Below, piece after piece: positions 45,652-56,700 of a stretch of DNA of 64,000 bases. Numbering within the stretch: the first letter of the stretch is position 1; every line of letters starts with the position of its first letter. Under the pieces are notes generated by a model, which saw only the letters and a list, made by a program, of their open reading frames with translations, searched no databases and was not told the DNA's origin. Origin of the DNA: Candidatus Paceibacterota bacterium (GTDB taxonomy: Bacteria > Actinomycetota > Actinomycetes > Nanopelagicales > Nanopelagicaceae); NCBI GenBank assembly GCA_035530615.1, contig DATKUL010000003.1, positions 310,001 to 374,000 of the forward strand, in the 5' to 3' direction. The translations under genes and the position numbers were made by a program.

Positions 45652-47916
45652 CTACTTAATACGGAGCGAATTGGTAACGACGAAAAGACTGGAGAAAGCC
45701 ATCGCGCCTGCGGCGTACATAGGTTGAAGCGCACCCAAAGCTGCAATCGGTATTCCAATGATGTTGTAGAGGAATGCCCAACCGAGGTTTCCGCGTATCA
45801 CTCGGAGGGTCTTCGTAGATAAATTGAGAGCATCAATGATGCTTGCCAGATCTCGGCGCATCACAACGATATCTGAGGTAGCAATGGCGGTATCTGTGCC
45901 CGTTCCCATCGCAATACTTAGATCCGATGTCACAAGGGCGGCGGCGTCGTTGACGCCATCACCAACCATCAGAACACGCCGACCTTGAGCTTGTAATTTC
46001 TTCACGTGCTCGACTTTGTCCTGGGGGAGCGCGCCGAAGATCACGTGATCAGGAGCGATGCCAACTTTTTCGGCCACCGACATCGCGACTCGTTCGTTGT
46101 CGCCCGTGACCAGCCATGGATCAACGCCATGCTCTTTCAAATTGAAAATAGTTCGCTGCGCATCGGGCTTGATCTCGTCCCCTACTGCAAAGACCGCGAG
46201 GGCAACTCCATCCCATGCCAGGACTGAGACTGTTAGTCCGTCTTCCTCTGCATCATCAATGGCAAGTTGAATTTCTGGATCAAATGGAATGGCGCTAAAA
46301 GCGACTGCTTGCGGAGAGCCGATAATGACAGCCGGAGAGAGGGAGCCAAGTATCACTCTTCCTGCCGACCCGGATCCTGGCGTACTTTCGAAACTTGTGA
46401 CAGGACGTTTTTCGATTCCCTGGACCTTGATGGACTCTGCGATTGCGCTAGCCACTGGGTGGTCGCTCTCGTTCTCAATTGAGTAGGCAGTGGAAAGGAT
46501 GTCAGACTTATTGAGATAAGGCGCGAACTTAGGACCTAATGCTTTGCCGGCAGTAGGCACTACGACGCTCCAGATTACTGACATTTGCCCACTTGTTAGC
46601 GTTCCAGTCTTATCCAAAATAACCGAGTCGATTTTTCGAGCCACCTCAAGAACGCGCGGTTCACGGATAACGATGCCCCGTTGCGCACCTCGACCCGAGG
46701 CCACTAATAGTGCGACGGGGGTTGCTAATCCCAACGCGCATGGGCAGGCAATGACGAGAACGGCGATGGCGGATGAGATTGACTCGGTCAGAGAATGATC
46801 TGTTAAGTGCCAGGCAAAGAAAGTACCCAGCGCAAGCAAGGTAACAACTGGGACGAAGACCGCACTGATTCGATCGGCCATCCGCTGGATGGGCGCCTTA
46901 GTACCCTGCGCGCTCACGACCATTGAAGTGATGCGCGCCAATTCTGTGTCCGATCCAACTCGCGTCGCTCGGATGACAAGGCGTCCATTGCGATTAAGTG
47001 CTGACCCGATGACGAAATCTCCGCGATCAATATCGATTGGCTTGGATTCACCAGTTAGCAGAGAGTTGTCGACCGAACTCATTCCCGAGACGACAATGCC
47101 GTCCGTGGCGATTCTCTCCCCAGGTTTTGCCAGAAATTCATCACCCACAACAAGCTGATCAATCGGAATTTTGACGATTTTGTCATTGCGACGGATAGAG
47201 ACTTCTTTGGCTCCGAGTGCCAGAAGCGCGGACAAAGCACTACTGGCACGCCTCTTTGCGCGCGATTCCAGGAATCGACCGGCAATAACAAAAAGAATGA
47301 TCGTGGCTGAAACCTCGGCGTAAACATCGCCGACCCCAGAAATATTTGCATAGATAGACCAGCCAAAAGCGGTCATAGAACCGAGCGTAATAAGAGTATC
47401 CATCGTGGGGTGCTTGATATTTCGAATTCCTGCGCGATGAATTGGCCAGGCAATGAGGAGGACCACTGGTGTACTTAAAGCAATGACAAGCCAAGAAGTG
47501 GGTGAGTACTTTGGGTAAGCAAGATGGAAAGTGTCGAGTTGGGCAAGTATGAAACGGTCAATCGCGGGGTGCCAGCTCATTGTCATGGAAATCGCGAGAA
47601 CGGGTATGGTGAAGAGGGCTGCCAAAATCAATGCCCACGCTGACTTTTTACTGTGCAGAGCAATCTGGCTATTGTCCGCAATTTCTTCGGCGGAGTATCC
47701 AGCCGACTTAATCGCCTTAATGAGTTCCTTGGAATCCATTTCTGCAGGAGCCATGATGTGCGCAGTCTCCGAGGCAAAATTGACGCTGGCGCTTACTCCG
47801 GGAATTGCATTGAGGGCTCGCTCCACAGTTGCGACACAGGACGAACACGTCATTCCCTCCAGACGCAGAGTCATGGGCTCGAGGGCTGTTCTGTTTACGT
47901 CACTCATATGATTCAT
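45652..47916 (-). CDS. copA: copper-exporting P1B-type ATPase
   Basis: 754 residues: one N-terminal heavy-metal domain with GMTCSSC (residues 21-27), eight predicted membrane helices, the metal-site CPCALGLATP, the phosphorylation motif DKTGTLTSG, and GDGVNDAAALVTSDLSIAMG. It pumps Cu(I) out of the cytoplasm. An alternative start is ATG 47907. It overlaps hisN by 4 nt. No copper regulator or chaperone is adjacent. Confidence 0.93.
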   Translation of the reverse strand: MNHMSDVNRTALEPMTLRLEGMTCSSCVATVERALNAIPGVSASVNFASETAHIMAPAEMDSKELIKAIKSAGYSAEEIADNSQIALHSKKSAWALILAALFTIPVLAISMTMSWHPAIDRFILAQLDTFHLAYPKYSPTSWLVIALSTPVVLLIAWPIHRAGIRNIKHPTMDTLITLGSMTAFGWSIYANISGVGDVYAEVSATIILFVIAGRFLESRAKRRASSALSALLALGAKEVSIRRNDKIVKIPIDQLVVGDEFLAKPGERIATDGIVVSGMSSVDNSLLTGESKPIDIDRGDFVIGSALNRNGRLVIRATRVGSDTELARITSMVVSAQGTKAPIQRMADRISAVFVPVVTLLALGTFFAWHLTDHSLTESISSAIAVLVIACPCALGLATPVALLVASGRGAQRGIVIREPRVLEVARKIDSVILDKTGTLTSGQMSVIWSVVVPTAGKALGPKFAPYLNKSDILSTAYSIENESDHPVASAIAESIKVQGIEKRPVTSFESTPGSGSAGRVILGSLSPAVIIGSPQAVAFSAIPFDPEIQLAIDDAEEDGLTVSVLAWDGVALAVFAVGDEIKPDAQRTIFNLKEHGVDPWLVTGDNERVAMSVAEKVGIAPDHVIFGALPQDKVEHVKKLQAQGRRVLMVGDGVNDAAALVTSDLSIAMGTGTDTAIATSDIVVMRRDLASIIDALNLSTKTLRVIRGNLGWAFLYNIIGIPIAALGALQPMYAAGAMAFSSLFVVTNSLRIK

Positions 47917-48713
47917 TCTCTATGCGAATTTAGTTGATCGAGGATGCTTTGATGGAGGAGCCCGTTTGTCGAGAGCGCACTTCCATGGTGCGGTCCAGGC
48001 TTTCCACTTACTGAGGTGAATTTCCCCCCTGCTTCACGGACGATGATGTCCAAGGCGGCCATATCCCAGAGTGCTAGCACTGGCTCTGCAGCGACATCAG
48101 CAGAACCTTCTGCGACGAGCATGTGGGACCAGAAATCCCCGAATCCGCGGGTGCGCCATGCTTGATTAATGAGGTTGTCAAATGCGGGTCTGCGCTCACC
48201 CCATCCCGCAAAGTCGGAGTACACAACAGATGCATCTTTAACGTCAGAAACTTTCGAAACCGAGATTTTTCGAGGTGCTGTTCTGTTGAAGATCACATGG
48301 GCGCCCAGTCCTTCTGCGGCATACCAACGCCTACAGAGTGCGGGAGCACTCGCAACACCGACAACTACCTCACCGTCTTCGACGAGTGCGATCAATGTCG
48401 CCCAACTTGGAACGGCGCGCATAAAGTTTTTGGTCCCGTCAATGGGGTCAATCACCCAGTAGCGAGATCCCGTGCTCTTGGTTTCGCCAAACTCTTCTCC
48501 GACAAGTCCGTCCTGGGGGCGTTGCGACTTCAAGATGTTCCTTATTGCCTCTTCAGTCGCCTTATCAGCGTCGGTGACGGGGGTGTTATCGGGCTTGGTC
48601 GTGATGACGAGGTCCAAAGACTGATATCGAGAAGCGGTGATCAGATCTGCGGCGTCCGCAATCCGCAGGGCAAGAGTCAGGTCTTCTTGACGTGTGTATT
48701 TATGCGTACTCAT
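47913..48713 (-). CDS. hisN: histidinol-phosphatase (inositol-monophosphatase family)
   Basis: About 266 residues of the IMPase fold: DNTPVTDADKATEEAIR, GEEFGE (metal Glu), WVIDPIDGTKNFMRAVPSWATLIAL (DPIDGT signature) and EPVLALWDMAALDIIVREAGG. In actinobacteria this subgroup near aroA/rsgA is HisN, which dephosphorylates histidinol phosphate. IMPase or FBPase activity is an alternative. ATG 48713 is chosen over the start three codons upstream. Confidence 0.85.
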   Translation of the reverse strand: MSTHKYTRQEDLTLALRIADAADLITASRYQSLDLVITTKPDNTPVTDADKATEEAIRNILKSQRPQDGLVGEEFGETKSTGSRYWVIDPIDGTKNFMRAVPSWATLIALVEDGEVVVGVASAPALCRRWYAAEGLGAHVIFNRTAPRKISVSKVSDVKDASVVYSDFAGWGERRPAFDNLINQAWRTRGFGDFWSHMLVAEGSADVAAEPVLALWDMAALDIIVREAGGKFTSVSGKPGPHHGSALSTNGLLHQSILDQLNSHRE

Positions 48714-48816
48714 ATTGTGCACAGCCTAGCCCAGGCAAAAATCAGCGCTACTCCAACGTCTTGCCGGAAGGTATGTTCATGGTCATACATGGTCATTTGT
48801 CTGGCCATATCTGCGT

Positions 48817-49830
48817 TTATATCTCCAGATTGGTCTCAGACTTAATGTCTAACAGGTTGCGCAGGCTTTCAATGCGGGCTCGCCGCTCAGGGATCGCGAT
48901 TCCATTGGGTGCTACCCATCTGGTGAGCGCACAGCTCTCCTCGTTATGCGAGCAGTTGGGCATGCAATTGGCGATCACTTCGCGCAGATCCGCGAAGGAG
49001 GCGATGATCCGATTGGGGTCGATATGCGCCAATCCAAAGGCACGTATTCCCGGGGTGTCGATGATCCACCCATCACTCAAGGCCAAATGGGATGACAGCG
49101 GGAGCGCAATGGCACTCGAAGAAGTGTGACGACCTCGACCAGTCACCTCATTTACCTCACCGATCACTCTTTCGGCGTGAGGAAGGAGGGCATTAATCAG
49201 AGTTGATTTGCCAACGCCTGAATGTCCAACGAGTACAGAAGTTTTGCCGTGAATTATCTTCTTGATATGGGTCAGGTCACCACCTTTGAAAGTAGTGATG
49301 ACTTCAATGTTGAGATTGCGATAGTCATCTAGAAATTCAGGAGGGGCGCCAAGATCAATTTTCGTAACAAGAATGATGGGTTTGATTCCCTCATTGAAGG
49401 CGCTCACCAGGAAGCGATCAATCAGACCTCGTCGCGGTTCTGGGTTGGTTGCGGCAACAACAATGATGAGTTGATCAATGTTGGCAACAATTACTCTCTC
49501 GACCTTTGCCTGGTCATCCACTGTCCTGCTTAGTGAATTTTTCCGCTCCTTCACGGTGACGATGCGTGCAAGCGAACCCGGCGCACCGCTAGTGTCTCCA
49601 ACGATTCCGACTTGGTCGCCAACAACGACTGACTTTGGACCTAATTCGCGGGCCGTCATTGCCGTGAGGATTATGCCTTCATCTGTAATACACGTGGTTC
49701 TGCCGCGGTCAACTGTGGTCACAAGGGCGTGGATCGCATCTGCATGTGAGGGTCGGTCTTTACTTCGTGGTCGACTACTCCGACTTGGTCGGATTCTTAC
49801 ATCCGACTCGTCAAATTTGCGTTTGGCCAT
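48817..49830 (-). CDS. rsgA: ribosome small-subunit-dependent GTPase A
   Basis: 337 residues: an OB-like N-terminal domain, then a circularly permuted GTPase with G4 LVTKIDL before G1 GHSGVGKSTLINALLP and G3 DTPGIRAFGL, and a zinc knuckle CMPNCSHNEESCAL. It tests 30S subunit maturation. The stop-to-start gap from aroA is 10 nt and both read the same way, so they form an operon. Confidence 0.95.
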   Translation of the reverse strand: MAKRKFDESDVRIRPSRSSRPRSKDRPSHADAIHALVTTVDRGRTTCITDEGIILTAMTARELGPKSVVVGDQVGIVGDTSGAPGSLARIVTVKERKNSLSRTVDDQAKVERVIVANIDQLIIVVAATNPEPRRGLIDRFLVSAFNEGIKPIILVTKIDLGAPPEFLDDYRNLNIEVITTFKGGDLTHIKKIIHGKTSVLVGHSGVGKSTLINALLPHAERVIGEVNEVTGRGRHTSSSAIALPLSSHLALSDGWIIDTPGIRAFGLAHIDPNRIIASFADLREVIANCMPNCSHNEESCALTRWVAPNGIAIPERRARIESLRNLLDIKSETNLEI

Positions 49831-49840
49831 CGAACTCCAG

Positions 49841-51166
49841 CTACGCGATCAGGCTGGACCAGAGAGCGGGAAATTTTGGCAATGTTTTTGCAGTAGTAGC
49901 GACATTTTCAATCTCAATTCCTGGAGTAGCCAAGCCCAGAACCGCCCCTGCAGTTGCTAGGCGGTGATCATCGTATGTGTGGAAGATTCCTCCGTGCAAT
50001 GGCGCCGGTGCAATATGAAGCGAAGTGGCTTCCTCAGTGACACTGCCACCGAGGGCGTTAATTTCTCGAGTGAGTGCTGCCAGGCGGTCAGTTTCATGAA
50101 GTCGTAAGTGACCAATGCCCCGTAAATGAGAAGGCGAGTCTGCCAATGCTGCCAGTGCTGCGATTGCTGGCGTTAGTTCGCCAACATCATGCAGGTCGAT
50201 ATCAATGCCATGAATTTCGCCATCGCCCCGCAGGGTGAGTCCCGATTCATTGACAGCGACGAGTGCGCCCATATCGGTGAGAATTTCCTTGAGTTGATCC
50301 CCTGGTTGAGTAGTGCTGACCGGCCAATCTGAAATCGTGATGGTTCCACCACAGACCATGGCAATAGATAGGAATGGCGCTGCATTTGAGAGATCAGGTT
50401 CGATCACCAAATCCATTCCGCGCAATCGTGCTGGGTGAACGCGCCAGGTATTTCGTTGCTGATCGACGTCGACTTCCGCACCAAAATCTCGCAACATCGC
50501 CACAGTCATTTCAATGTGTGGCATCGAGGGAAGAGATGATCCAATGTGGCGTGCGGAGATTCCCTTCAGAGTGGCGGGACCAATGAGAAGTAGCGCCGAT
50601 AAGAACTGGCTCGAGGCGGATGCATCAATATCGATTTCCCCACCCCGTAGTTCGCCAGTTCCATGAACAACCATCGGAAGTGAGTAGCGTTGTTGATGTT
50701 CAACCACGACACCGAGTTCTTCGAGTGCTCTAATGACGGGAGCGAGTGGGCGCTCGTGGGAGCGCAAGTCTCCATCGAATGAAATCTCTCCATTGGCAAG
50801 TGCGGCAACCGGAGGTAGAAAGCGCATCACCGTTCCGGCATTACCTACATCAATCACAGCCGGACCCTGGAGAGCGTTAGGGGAGATGTGCCATTGATGC
50901 TCGCCGTTGACGTGAACATCTTCAATTCCAATCCCCATTGCGATCAACCCGTTTTTCATCAGCGTTGTATCGCGCGAGATGAGGAGACGACGCAGAATCG
51001 AGGGGGATTCGGCTAGCGAGGCAAGAATGAGGGCGCGGTTGGTGACCGATTTGGAGCCAGGAATCACGACCGTGGAGTGAATCGGCCTTTTTCCCCGAAA
51101 TGGCGCGGGCCAGAGCGCATGTGCGCTATCTGCTGCGCTGGTCGATTTGCCACCGGCTAAAGACAT
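49841..51166 (-). CDS. aroA: 3-phosphoshikimate 1-carboxyvinyltransferase (EPSP synthase)
   Basis: 441 residues with PGSKSVTNRALILASLAESPS, GNAGTVMRFLPPVAAL (PEP-binding), LRSHERPLAPVIRALEELG, SSQFLSALLLIGP and HETDRLAALTREINALGG, YDDHRLATAGAVLGL. It makes EPSP in the shikimate pathway. It leads the aroA-rsgA operon. The sequence appears complete. Confidence 0.96.
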   Translation of the reverse strand: MSLAGGKSTSAADSAHALWPAPFRGKRPIHSTVVIPGSKSVTNRALILASLAESPSILRRLLISRDTTLMKNGLIAMGIGIEDVHVNGEHQWHISPNALQGPAVIDVGNAGTVMRFLPPVAALANGEISFDGDLRSHERPLAPVIRALEELGVVVEHQQRYSLPMVVHGTGELRGGEIDIDASASSQFLSALLLIGPATLKGISARHIGSSLPSMPHIEMTVAMLRDFGAEVDVDQQRNTWRVHPARLRGMDLVIEPDLSNAAPFLSIAMVCGGTITISDWPVSTTQPGDQLKEILTDMGALVAVNESGLTLRGDGEIHGIDIDLHDVGELTPAIAALAALADSPSHLRGIGHLRLHETDRLAALTREINALGGSVTEEATSLHIAPAPLHGGIFHTYDDHRLATAGAVLGLATPGIEIENVATTAKTLPKFPALWSSLIA

Positions 51167-51345
51167 ACCTTGAGCCTACCGTTCTCGCACGCAGACTTGA
51201 TGCGCCAATTCCGTAACATGCATTGCATGCTCTCCAATGGATATGCGCTCTCTACTCTCGTTAATTCGGCCGCACATGATGGTACTCAATTGATAGAGCT
51301 CATCATTCTCGGCGAGCCGGAGACCCTCTTCTAGGGGTAGCCTTG

Positions 51346-51960
51346 ATGACGATGACATCCACCGATCTGGTAAAAGAGAGCACCGAAGAGCGCACCCTTC
51401 GGTTCGAACGTGATGCCCTGGCATTTACCGACCAGCTCTACTCTGCTGCCCTTCGGTACACCAAGAATCCGCATGATGCGAAGGACTTGGTCCAAGACAC
51501 TTACCTGAAGGCTTTTACCTCCTTCCACCAATTTGAGCCGGGCACCAATCTCAAAGCCTGGCTCTACCGAGTTCTAACAACGACTTTTATTAACTCGTAC
51601 CGGAAGGCGCAACGCCAGCCGATGATTGCCAACACTGAGATTGAAGATTGGCAGTTGGCCGAATCCGCATCGCATACAAGCGATCAAGGGAAGTCTGCTG
51701 AAATTACTGCTCTTGAAAATATGCCTGACAGCGACATCAAACACGCGCTTCAGGAGATTCCTGAAGAATTTAGAATTGCTGTGTATTTAGCCGATGTTGA
51801 GGGCTTTGCCTACAAAGAGATTGCGGAGATAGTCGGTGTGCCTACCGGCACCGTCATGTCGCGCCTGCACCGCGGTCGCAAGGCGTTGAGATTCCTACTG
51901 GCTGATTACGCGAAAGAGCGTGGGTATGGCACTGTAAATGCCAAAGAGGTGGAGTCATGA
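51346..51960 (+). CDS. sigR: ECF sigma factor of SigR/SigH (thiol-stress) type
   Basis: 204 residues: region 2 ([61 protein letters not shown]) and region 4 ([48 protein letters not shown]), as in SigR. It is followed by an RsrA-type anti-sigma factor with a 4-nt overlap. ATG 51346 with GGGGTAG upstream is chosen over TTG 51343. No SigR-type autoregulatory promoter is evident upstream. Confidence 0.92.
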   Translation: MTMTSTDLVKESTEERTLRFERDALAFTDQLYSAALRYTKNPHDAKDLVQDTYLKAFTSFHQFEPGTNLKAWLYRVLTTTFINSYRKAQRQPMIANTEIEDWQLAESASHTSDQGKSAEITALENMPDSDIKHALQEIPEEFRIAVYLADVEGFAYKEIAEIVGVPTGTVMSRLHRGRKALRFLLADYAKERGYGTVNAKEVES

Positions 51961-52352
51961 GTTGTGGCGGAATGCACGAGACTCCTTGCAGTGAGGTACT
52001 GAGGGAAGTGACCCTTCTCCTTGACGGTGAAATTAAAGAGCGAGAAAAGATTCATACGATCGAACACCACTTTGAAGAATGCCCCCCATGTCGTGCAGAG
52101 ATGGAACACGAACGACGGATGCACCAACTGCTTCACGATGTGCTCACTCGCTCGTGCTTAGAGGAAGCTCCGCCAGATCTTCGCGACAGAATTGCATTGC
52201 AGATCGAGGCATTGAATCACCCTGGTCTTGATCTCATTACAGAATTTCGGCGCACTGAAATATCGATTCAAGTGGATGATTTTGGTCAAATTGAACATCA
52301 TGAAATAACGATCGAAAGTACCCAGGAGTTTCGCTTCCCCCGCGAAATCTAG
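51957..52352 (+). CDS. rsrA: RsrA-like zinc anti-sigma factor
   Basis: 131 residues starting [15 protein letters not shown]. Zinc/redox residues match RsrA: Cys11, His38, Cys42, Cys45 ([13 protein letters not shown]), with Cys3 and a Cys in TRSCLEE. Oxidation should release SigR. RsrA is normally about 105 residues; this one has some 45 extra at the C-terminus ([30 protein letters not shown]...) forming beta-strand-like sequence of unknown role. Confidence 0.88.
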   Translation: MSCGGMHETPCSEVLREVTLLLDGEIKEREKIHTIEHHFEECPPCRAEMEHERRMHQLLHDVLTRSCLEEAPPDLRDRIALQIEALNHPGLDLITEFRRTEISIQVDDFGQIEHHEITIESTQEFRFPREI

Positions 52353-52373
52353 AATATGAATCGCGGGGGCGAG

Positions 52374-52778
52374 ATGATCGGTAGCGTTGGTTTTTCAACC
52401 ATGCTCGTCCGTCCGGGAGATTGCGCAGTAGCTATCGGCATTGGAGATTTGCCGATAGTTGCAACTTCTCATCTGGTCAATGTTTTGGAGAGCGCGGCTT
52501 TGACTGGCATTGCAGATTTTTTGGAGATTGGCGAAACGACTCGATTGACACATTTTGATCTTGAGGTAATCGAAGCAGTGGGGGTAGGTGCGTCTATTCG
52601 TGCAACTGCCAAGTGCACAGAAATCGTTGGACGTGATATTCATTTTGAATGTGAGATATACGATGGTGACCGACTCATTGCGCAAGCAAAAATGAAAAGA
52701 GCGGTGCTCGAGCGAGTTTCATTCCTCGCACGAACCGCCGCTCAATCCATCATCGGGAACTTGCCATCTACGTCATAA
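52374..52778 (+). CDS. hot-dog-fold thioesterase (FlK-like)
   Basis: 134 residues with a single hot-dog domain: FSTMLVRPGDCAVAIGIGDLPIVATSHLVNVLESAALTGIADFLEIGETTRLTHFDLEVIEAVGVGASIRATAKCTEIVGRDIHFECEIYDGDRLIAQAKMKRAVL. The pattern (L-x-x-x-E at the helix; V-G-x-x-H/D later) is that of FlK-type acyl-CoA thioesterases. ATG 52374 has GGGGGCGAG upstream; ATG 52356 is possible. It ends facing sodN. Confidence 0.7.
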   Translation: MIGSVGFSTMLVRPGDCAVAIGIGDLPIVATSHLVNVLESAALTGIADFLEIGETTRLTHFDLEVIEAVGVGASIRATAKCTEIVGRDIHFECEIYDGDRLIAQAKMKRAVLERVSFLARTAAQSIIGNLPSTS

Positions 52779-52802
52779 GTCCTTGCTCAATCGGTTAGAT
52801 CG

Positions 52803-52848
52803 TAAAAAACTCTGGGACCGTAGTTTTAAAATGGTCCGGTTATTTTTT
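52803..52848. terminator. probable bidirectional terminator between thioesterase gene and sodN
   Basis: GGACC (52815-52819) and GGTCC (52833-52837) form a short stem, flanked by AAAAAA on one side (52804-52809) and TTTTTT on the other (52843-52848). The stem is short, so confidence is limited. Confidence 0.4.
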
Positions 52849-53226
52849 GGTTGCCCAGAAGATCTCCGCGATCTCGTCGATCTTTCCAAGCAACTTATCT
52901 GCTACTTCAACATCGTTGGTGCCTTTGGTACCAGCAGCACCGGCCAATTTGGTTGCGTCGTTGAAGAGGACATGAAGTTGTGGGTATGCCTCAAAGTGAT
53001 TTGGCTTGAAGTAGTCAGTCCAGAGAACCCAGAGGTGCTCTTTGACCATATTTGAGCGCTCTTCTTTGATGGCAACCGCGCGAGCCTTGAAATCTGGGTC
53101 AGTGCTGGCTGCGTACTTCTGCATGCAAGCCTTCACAGATTGAGCCTCAATCTTGGCCTGCGCGGGATCGTAGATTCCGCACGGAAGATCGCAGTGTGCA
53201 TATACCGTTGTCTTTGGGGTAAACAT
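52840..53226 (-). CDS. sodN: nickel superoxide dismutase precursor
   Basis: 128 residues. The propeptide MFTPKTTVYA is followed by the nickel hook HCDLPCGIY (residues 11-19), which must be exposed by cleavage before His11. The rest is the four-helix NiSOD core (QAKIEAQSVKACMQKYAA..., HLWVLWTDYFKPNHFEAYPQLH). It dismutates superoxide in the cytoplasm. AGGAGAAGAA precedes the ATG. It is divergent from its protease gene. Confidence 0.95.
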   Translation of the reverse strand: MFTPKTTVYAHCDLPCGIYDPAQAKIEAQSVKACMQKYAASTDPDFKARAVAIKEERSNMVKEHLWVLWTDYFKPNHFEAYPQLHVLFNDATKLAGAAGTKGTNDVEVADKLLGKIDEIAEIFWATKK

Positions 53227-53322
53227 TTCTTCTCCTATATTTTCTCGGGTTTCCGTTGGCGAACTCTTGGTACTGCTGGGTTAAAATCCTGAGTAGTCGA
53301 TGTGCATTAATACTCTACTGAT

Positions 53323-53703
53323 GTGAGACTACCCCTCATGACCCAATCTGACATCCCCAAACTTTTTGGCAAGTACGGCACGGTGGCCGTTTCTGGCGAT
53401 TCGATGCAGCCTACCTTCCGCTCTGGGGACTGGTTACTGGTCGCATGGGGAGGTGCCTACAAACTCGGCGATGTCATTGTTGTTGAGCGAGAAGAGCGAC
53501 CAGGTGTTTTCCTCATCAAGCGTTTGGAACGCGTCGATGGCGGAAATTTCTGGGTCGAAGGCGACAACAAATCCATCAGCACCGATTCTCGTGAATGGGG
53601 ACTGATTGCAGAGATGGAGATTGTGGGCCGTGTGGTTACCCGACTTCGCAAATCGCGCGAAGGCCGAAGAAGTCGTAAATGGAGTGGAGAATTTAAGCGC
53701 TAG
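53323..53703 (+). CDS. sodX: NiSOD maturation protease (S26/S24 type)
   Basis: 126 residues of signal-peptidase-like fold: VSGDSMQPTFRSGDWLLV (catalytic Ser in G-x-S-M) and VFLIKRLERVDG (catalytic Lys), then FWVEGDNKSISTDSREWG. No membrane segment is seen, unlike secretory signal peptidases. Beside sodN this is SodX, which removes the NiSOD propeptide. Start GTG 53323 or ATG 53338. Its end overlaps kgd by 4 nt. Confidence 0.88.
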   Translation: MRLPLMTQSDIPKLFGKYGTVAVSGDSMQPTFRSGDWLLVAWGGAYKLGDVIVVEREERPGVFLIKRLERVDGGNFWVEGDNKSISTDSREWGLIAEMEIVGRVVTRLRKSREGRRSRKWSGEFKR

Positions 53704-56700
53704 CGGTTGAACGCCTCGATCATCAGCGCCTTGGCCTCTTCGTCGTGGACGTAATGATTTCCGGTTGCCGGACTTGCCGTCGCCCGGCGAGAAACACGGC
53801 GCAGTGTTCGATCCTCAAATACTTCAAGAGTGTGAAGTGAAATAAATGGCCATGGACCCTGGTTGGCTGGCTCATCCTGTACCCAGAGCAAGTTGGCACG
53901 TGGATGCTTTGCGGCTTCGGCGGCGAGTTCTTGAACAGGAAGTGGATAGAGCTGTTCGACGCGAACAATCGCGGTGCTCTCCTCTCCAAGTTGTGCACGT
54001 TCGGCGATTAAGTCGTAGTAGACCCGTCCCGAACAGAAGATGACACGAGTTGCATTTGTTACTGAGTTATCTGGAATTACTGTTTGGAAATGTCCTTGGG
54101 TGAAATCCGCAAGGGAGGAAGCGGCCGCGCGCAGCCGCAACATCGACTTTGGAGTGAAGACGATAAGTGGACGTTGCGCTTGATTCATCGCGTGCCAACG
54201 CAGCAGATGGAAGTAAGAAGCAGGTGTCGATGGCTGGGCGACGGTCATGTTTGCCTCTGCACAAAGGGTAAGGAAGCGCTCTATGCGAGCAGATGAGTGG
54301 TCTGGACCTTGACCCTCGTAACCATGTGGGAGGAGAAGGATCAAGCCGGAACGCTCGCCCCATTTCTGCAATGAAGAAGAGATAAATTCATCGATGATCG
54401 TCTGTGCGCCATTGGCAAAGTCGCCGAACTGACCTTCCCATAAGACCAGGGCTTCACTACGAGCAACGGAGTACCCATATTCAAAGCCCATTGCTGCATA
54501 TTCAGAGAGAAGCGAGTCGATGACAAAGAATTGATTCTCATCGGAGATGAGGCCGCGCAATGGGGTCCATTCGTTGCCGTTTTCTTTATCAACTATGACC
54601 GCGTGACGGTTGCTAAATGTTCCGCGTCTGGAATCTTGTCCAGCAAGACGAATTGGCATTCCATCCAGCAGGAGCGAACCAAAAGCCAGAGTTTCGCCCA
54701 TTGACCAATCAATAGTGCCTTCTTTGAGCATTTCAATGCGCTTGCTCAATTGCGGCATAAGTTTTGGATGGACGTTAAATCCCTCTGGAATCGCGACTTG
54801 TGTTTGCGCAATTCGGTTGGCAGTTGCCTCAGTGATACTTGTATCAACATCGTGAGGGGCAGGAGGTTCGGGGGCCGCAAAACCAATTTCGCTATCGGGT
54901 TTGAGATTGTGAACGGCCGCAAAGACGGCTTCCAGTTGCTCTTGATAGTCACGAGCGACTTCCAGCGCTTCATCGTGTGTGATGTCTCCACGGCCGATGA
55001 GTGCTTCGGTATAGAGGGTACGGGTGGAGCGCTTTGCGCCAATGAGTTTGTACATCAATGGCTGCGTGAAACTTGGCTCATCGCCTTCGTTATGTCCACG
55101 ACGGCGGTAGCAGATCATGTCGATGACAACATCTTTGTTGAACTGTTCGCGATATTCGAAAGCCAAACGCGCTACCCGGACCACGGACTCTGGATCATCG
55201 CCATTGACGTGGAAGATGGGGGCTTGAATGCCCTTGGCAATGTCGGTCGCATACCGGGTAGAGCGCGAAGAAGAGGGCGCGGTTGTAAATCCAACCTGGT
55301 TGTTGATGACGACATGGATTGTTCCGCCCGTGCGATATCCACGTAGTTGCGAAAGGTTGAGGGTTTCAAAGACAACACCTTGACCTGAGAATGCCGCATC
55401 ACCATGGACAAGGATCGGAAGTACTGAGAAGGAACCCTTGATATTGAGGCGATCCTGTTTGGCACGGACCACGCCTTCTAGCACTGGGTTGACGGCTTCC
55501 AGGTGTGAAGGGTTTGCCGCGAGGTAGATCTTGGTAGTTGCACCAGTGGCCGAAGTGAAAACGCCTTCGGTTCCGAGGTGATACTTCACATCGCCGGTGC
55601 CCTGCACTGAGTTGAGGATGTAGTGACCTTCGAACTCTTGGAAGATCTGGCCGTAAGACTTGCCCGCAATATTTGCCAGGACGTTGAGGCGACCCCGGTG
55701 TGACATACCGATACAGACTTCTTCCATGTTCGATTCGGCCGCGGCGGAGATGACCGCGTCCAGAAGTGGAATAACAGTCTCGCCACCTTCCAGGGAGAAG
55801 CGCTTCTGACCCACGTACTTCGTCTGGAGGAATGATTCAAATGCTTCGGCGCCATTGAGCTTGCGCAGGATTCGCAGCTGTTCTTCGCGAGGCATCTTGG
55901 TAGCCCCGATTTCGACGCGCTCTTGAATCCAGTGACGCTCGATTGGATCTTCGATGTACATATATTCAACACCGACTGCGCGGCAGTACGAGTCACGCAG
56001 GATTCCCAGAATCTTGCGGAGTTTCATAAACGCTTGTCCGCCAAATCCGCCAGTTGCGAATTCCCGATCTAGATCCCAGAGAGTTAATCCGTGCGTCACG
56101 ACATCAAGATCTGGGTGCGACCGCTGCTTGTATTCCAACGGATCGATATCTGCCATGAGGTGACCGTTGGTGCGGTATGCATGAATGAGTTGTTGAACGC
56201 GCGCGGTCTTATTGATCTCTTCATCGTGCGCGAATTCAATATCTACGACCCAACGGATTGGCTCGTATGGGATGCGAAGTGCCGCGAAGATCTCGTCGTA
56301 GAAACCTTCTTCACCCAGGAGCAACTCATGGATGCGACGGAGGAAATCGCCCGATTGCGCGCCTTGAATAATGCGGTGGTCGTAGGTGCTGGTGAGCGTG
56401 ACGACTTTGCTAATTGCTAGACGGGCCAAGGTTTCTTCGCTGGCGCCTTGGAATTCGGTTGGGTAATCAAGTGCACCGACACCGAGAATCATGGCTTGAC
56501 CCGCAACCAGACGTGGCACGGAGTGGACGGTTCCGATTCCGCCGGGGTTGGTGAGAGAGACAGTAGTGCCGGCGTAATCCTCGACCGTCAATGTTCCACC
56601 GCGCGCTTTGGACACAGTCGCTTCGTACGCATTCCAGAATTGTGCGAAATCGAGATTTTCACATCCTTTGATGGAGGGGACGAGCAACTGACGAGTTCCA

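Noticed and set aside
51180-51345. SigR-type autoregulated promoter (GGGAAT-N18-GTT) upstream of sigR
   Set aside because: No sequence close to that pattern was found in the gap.
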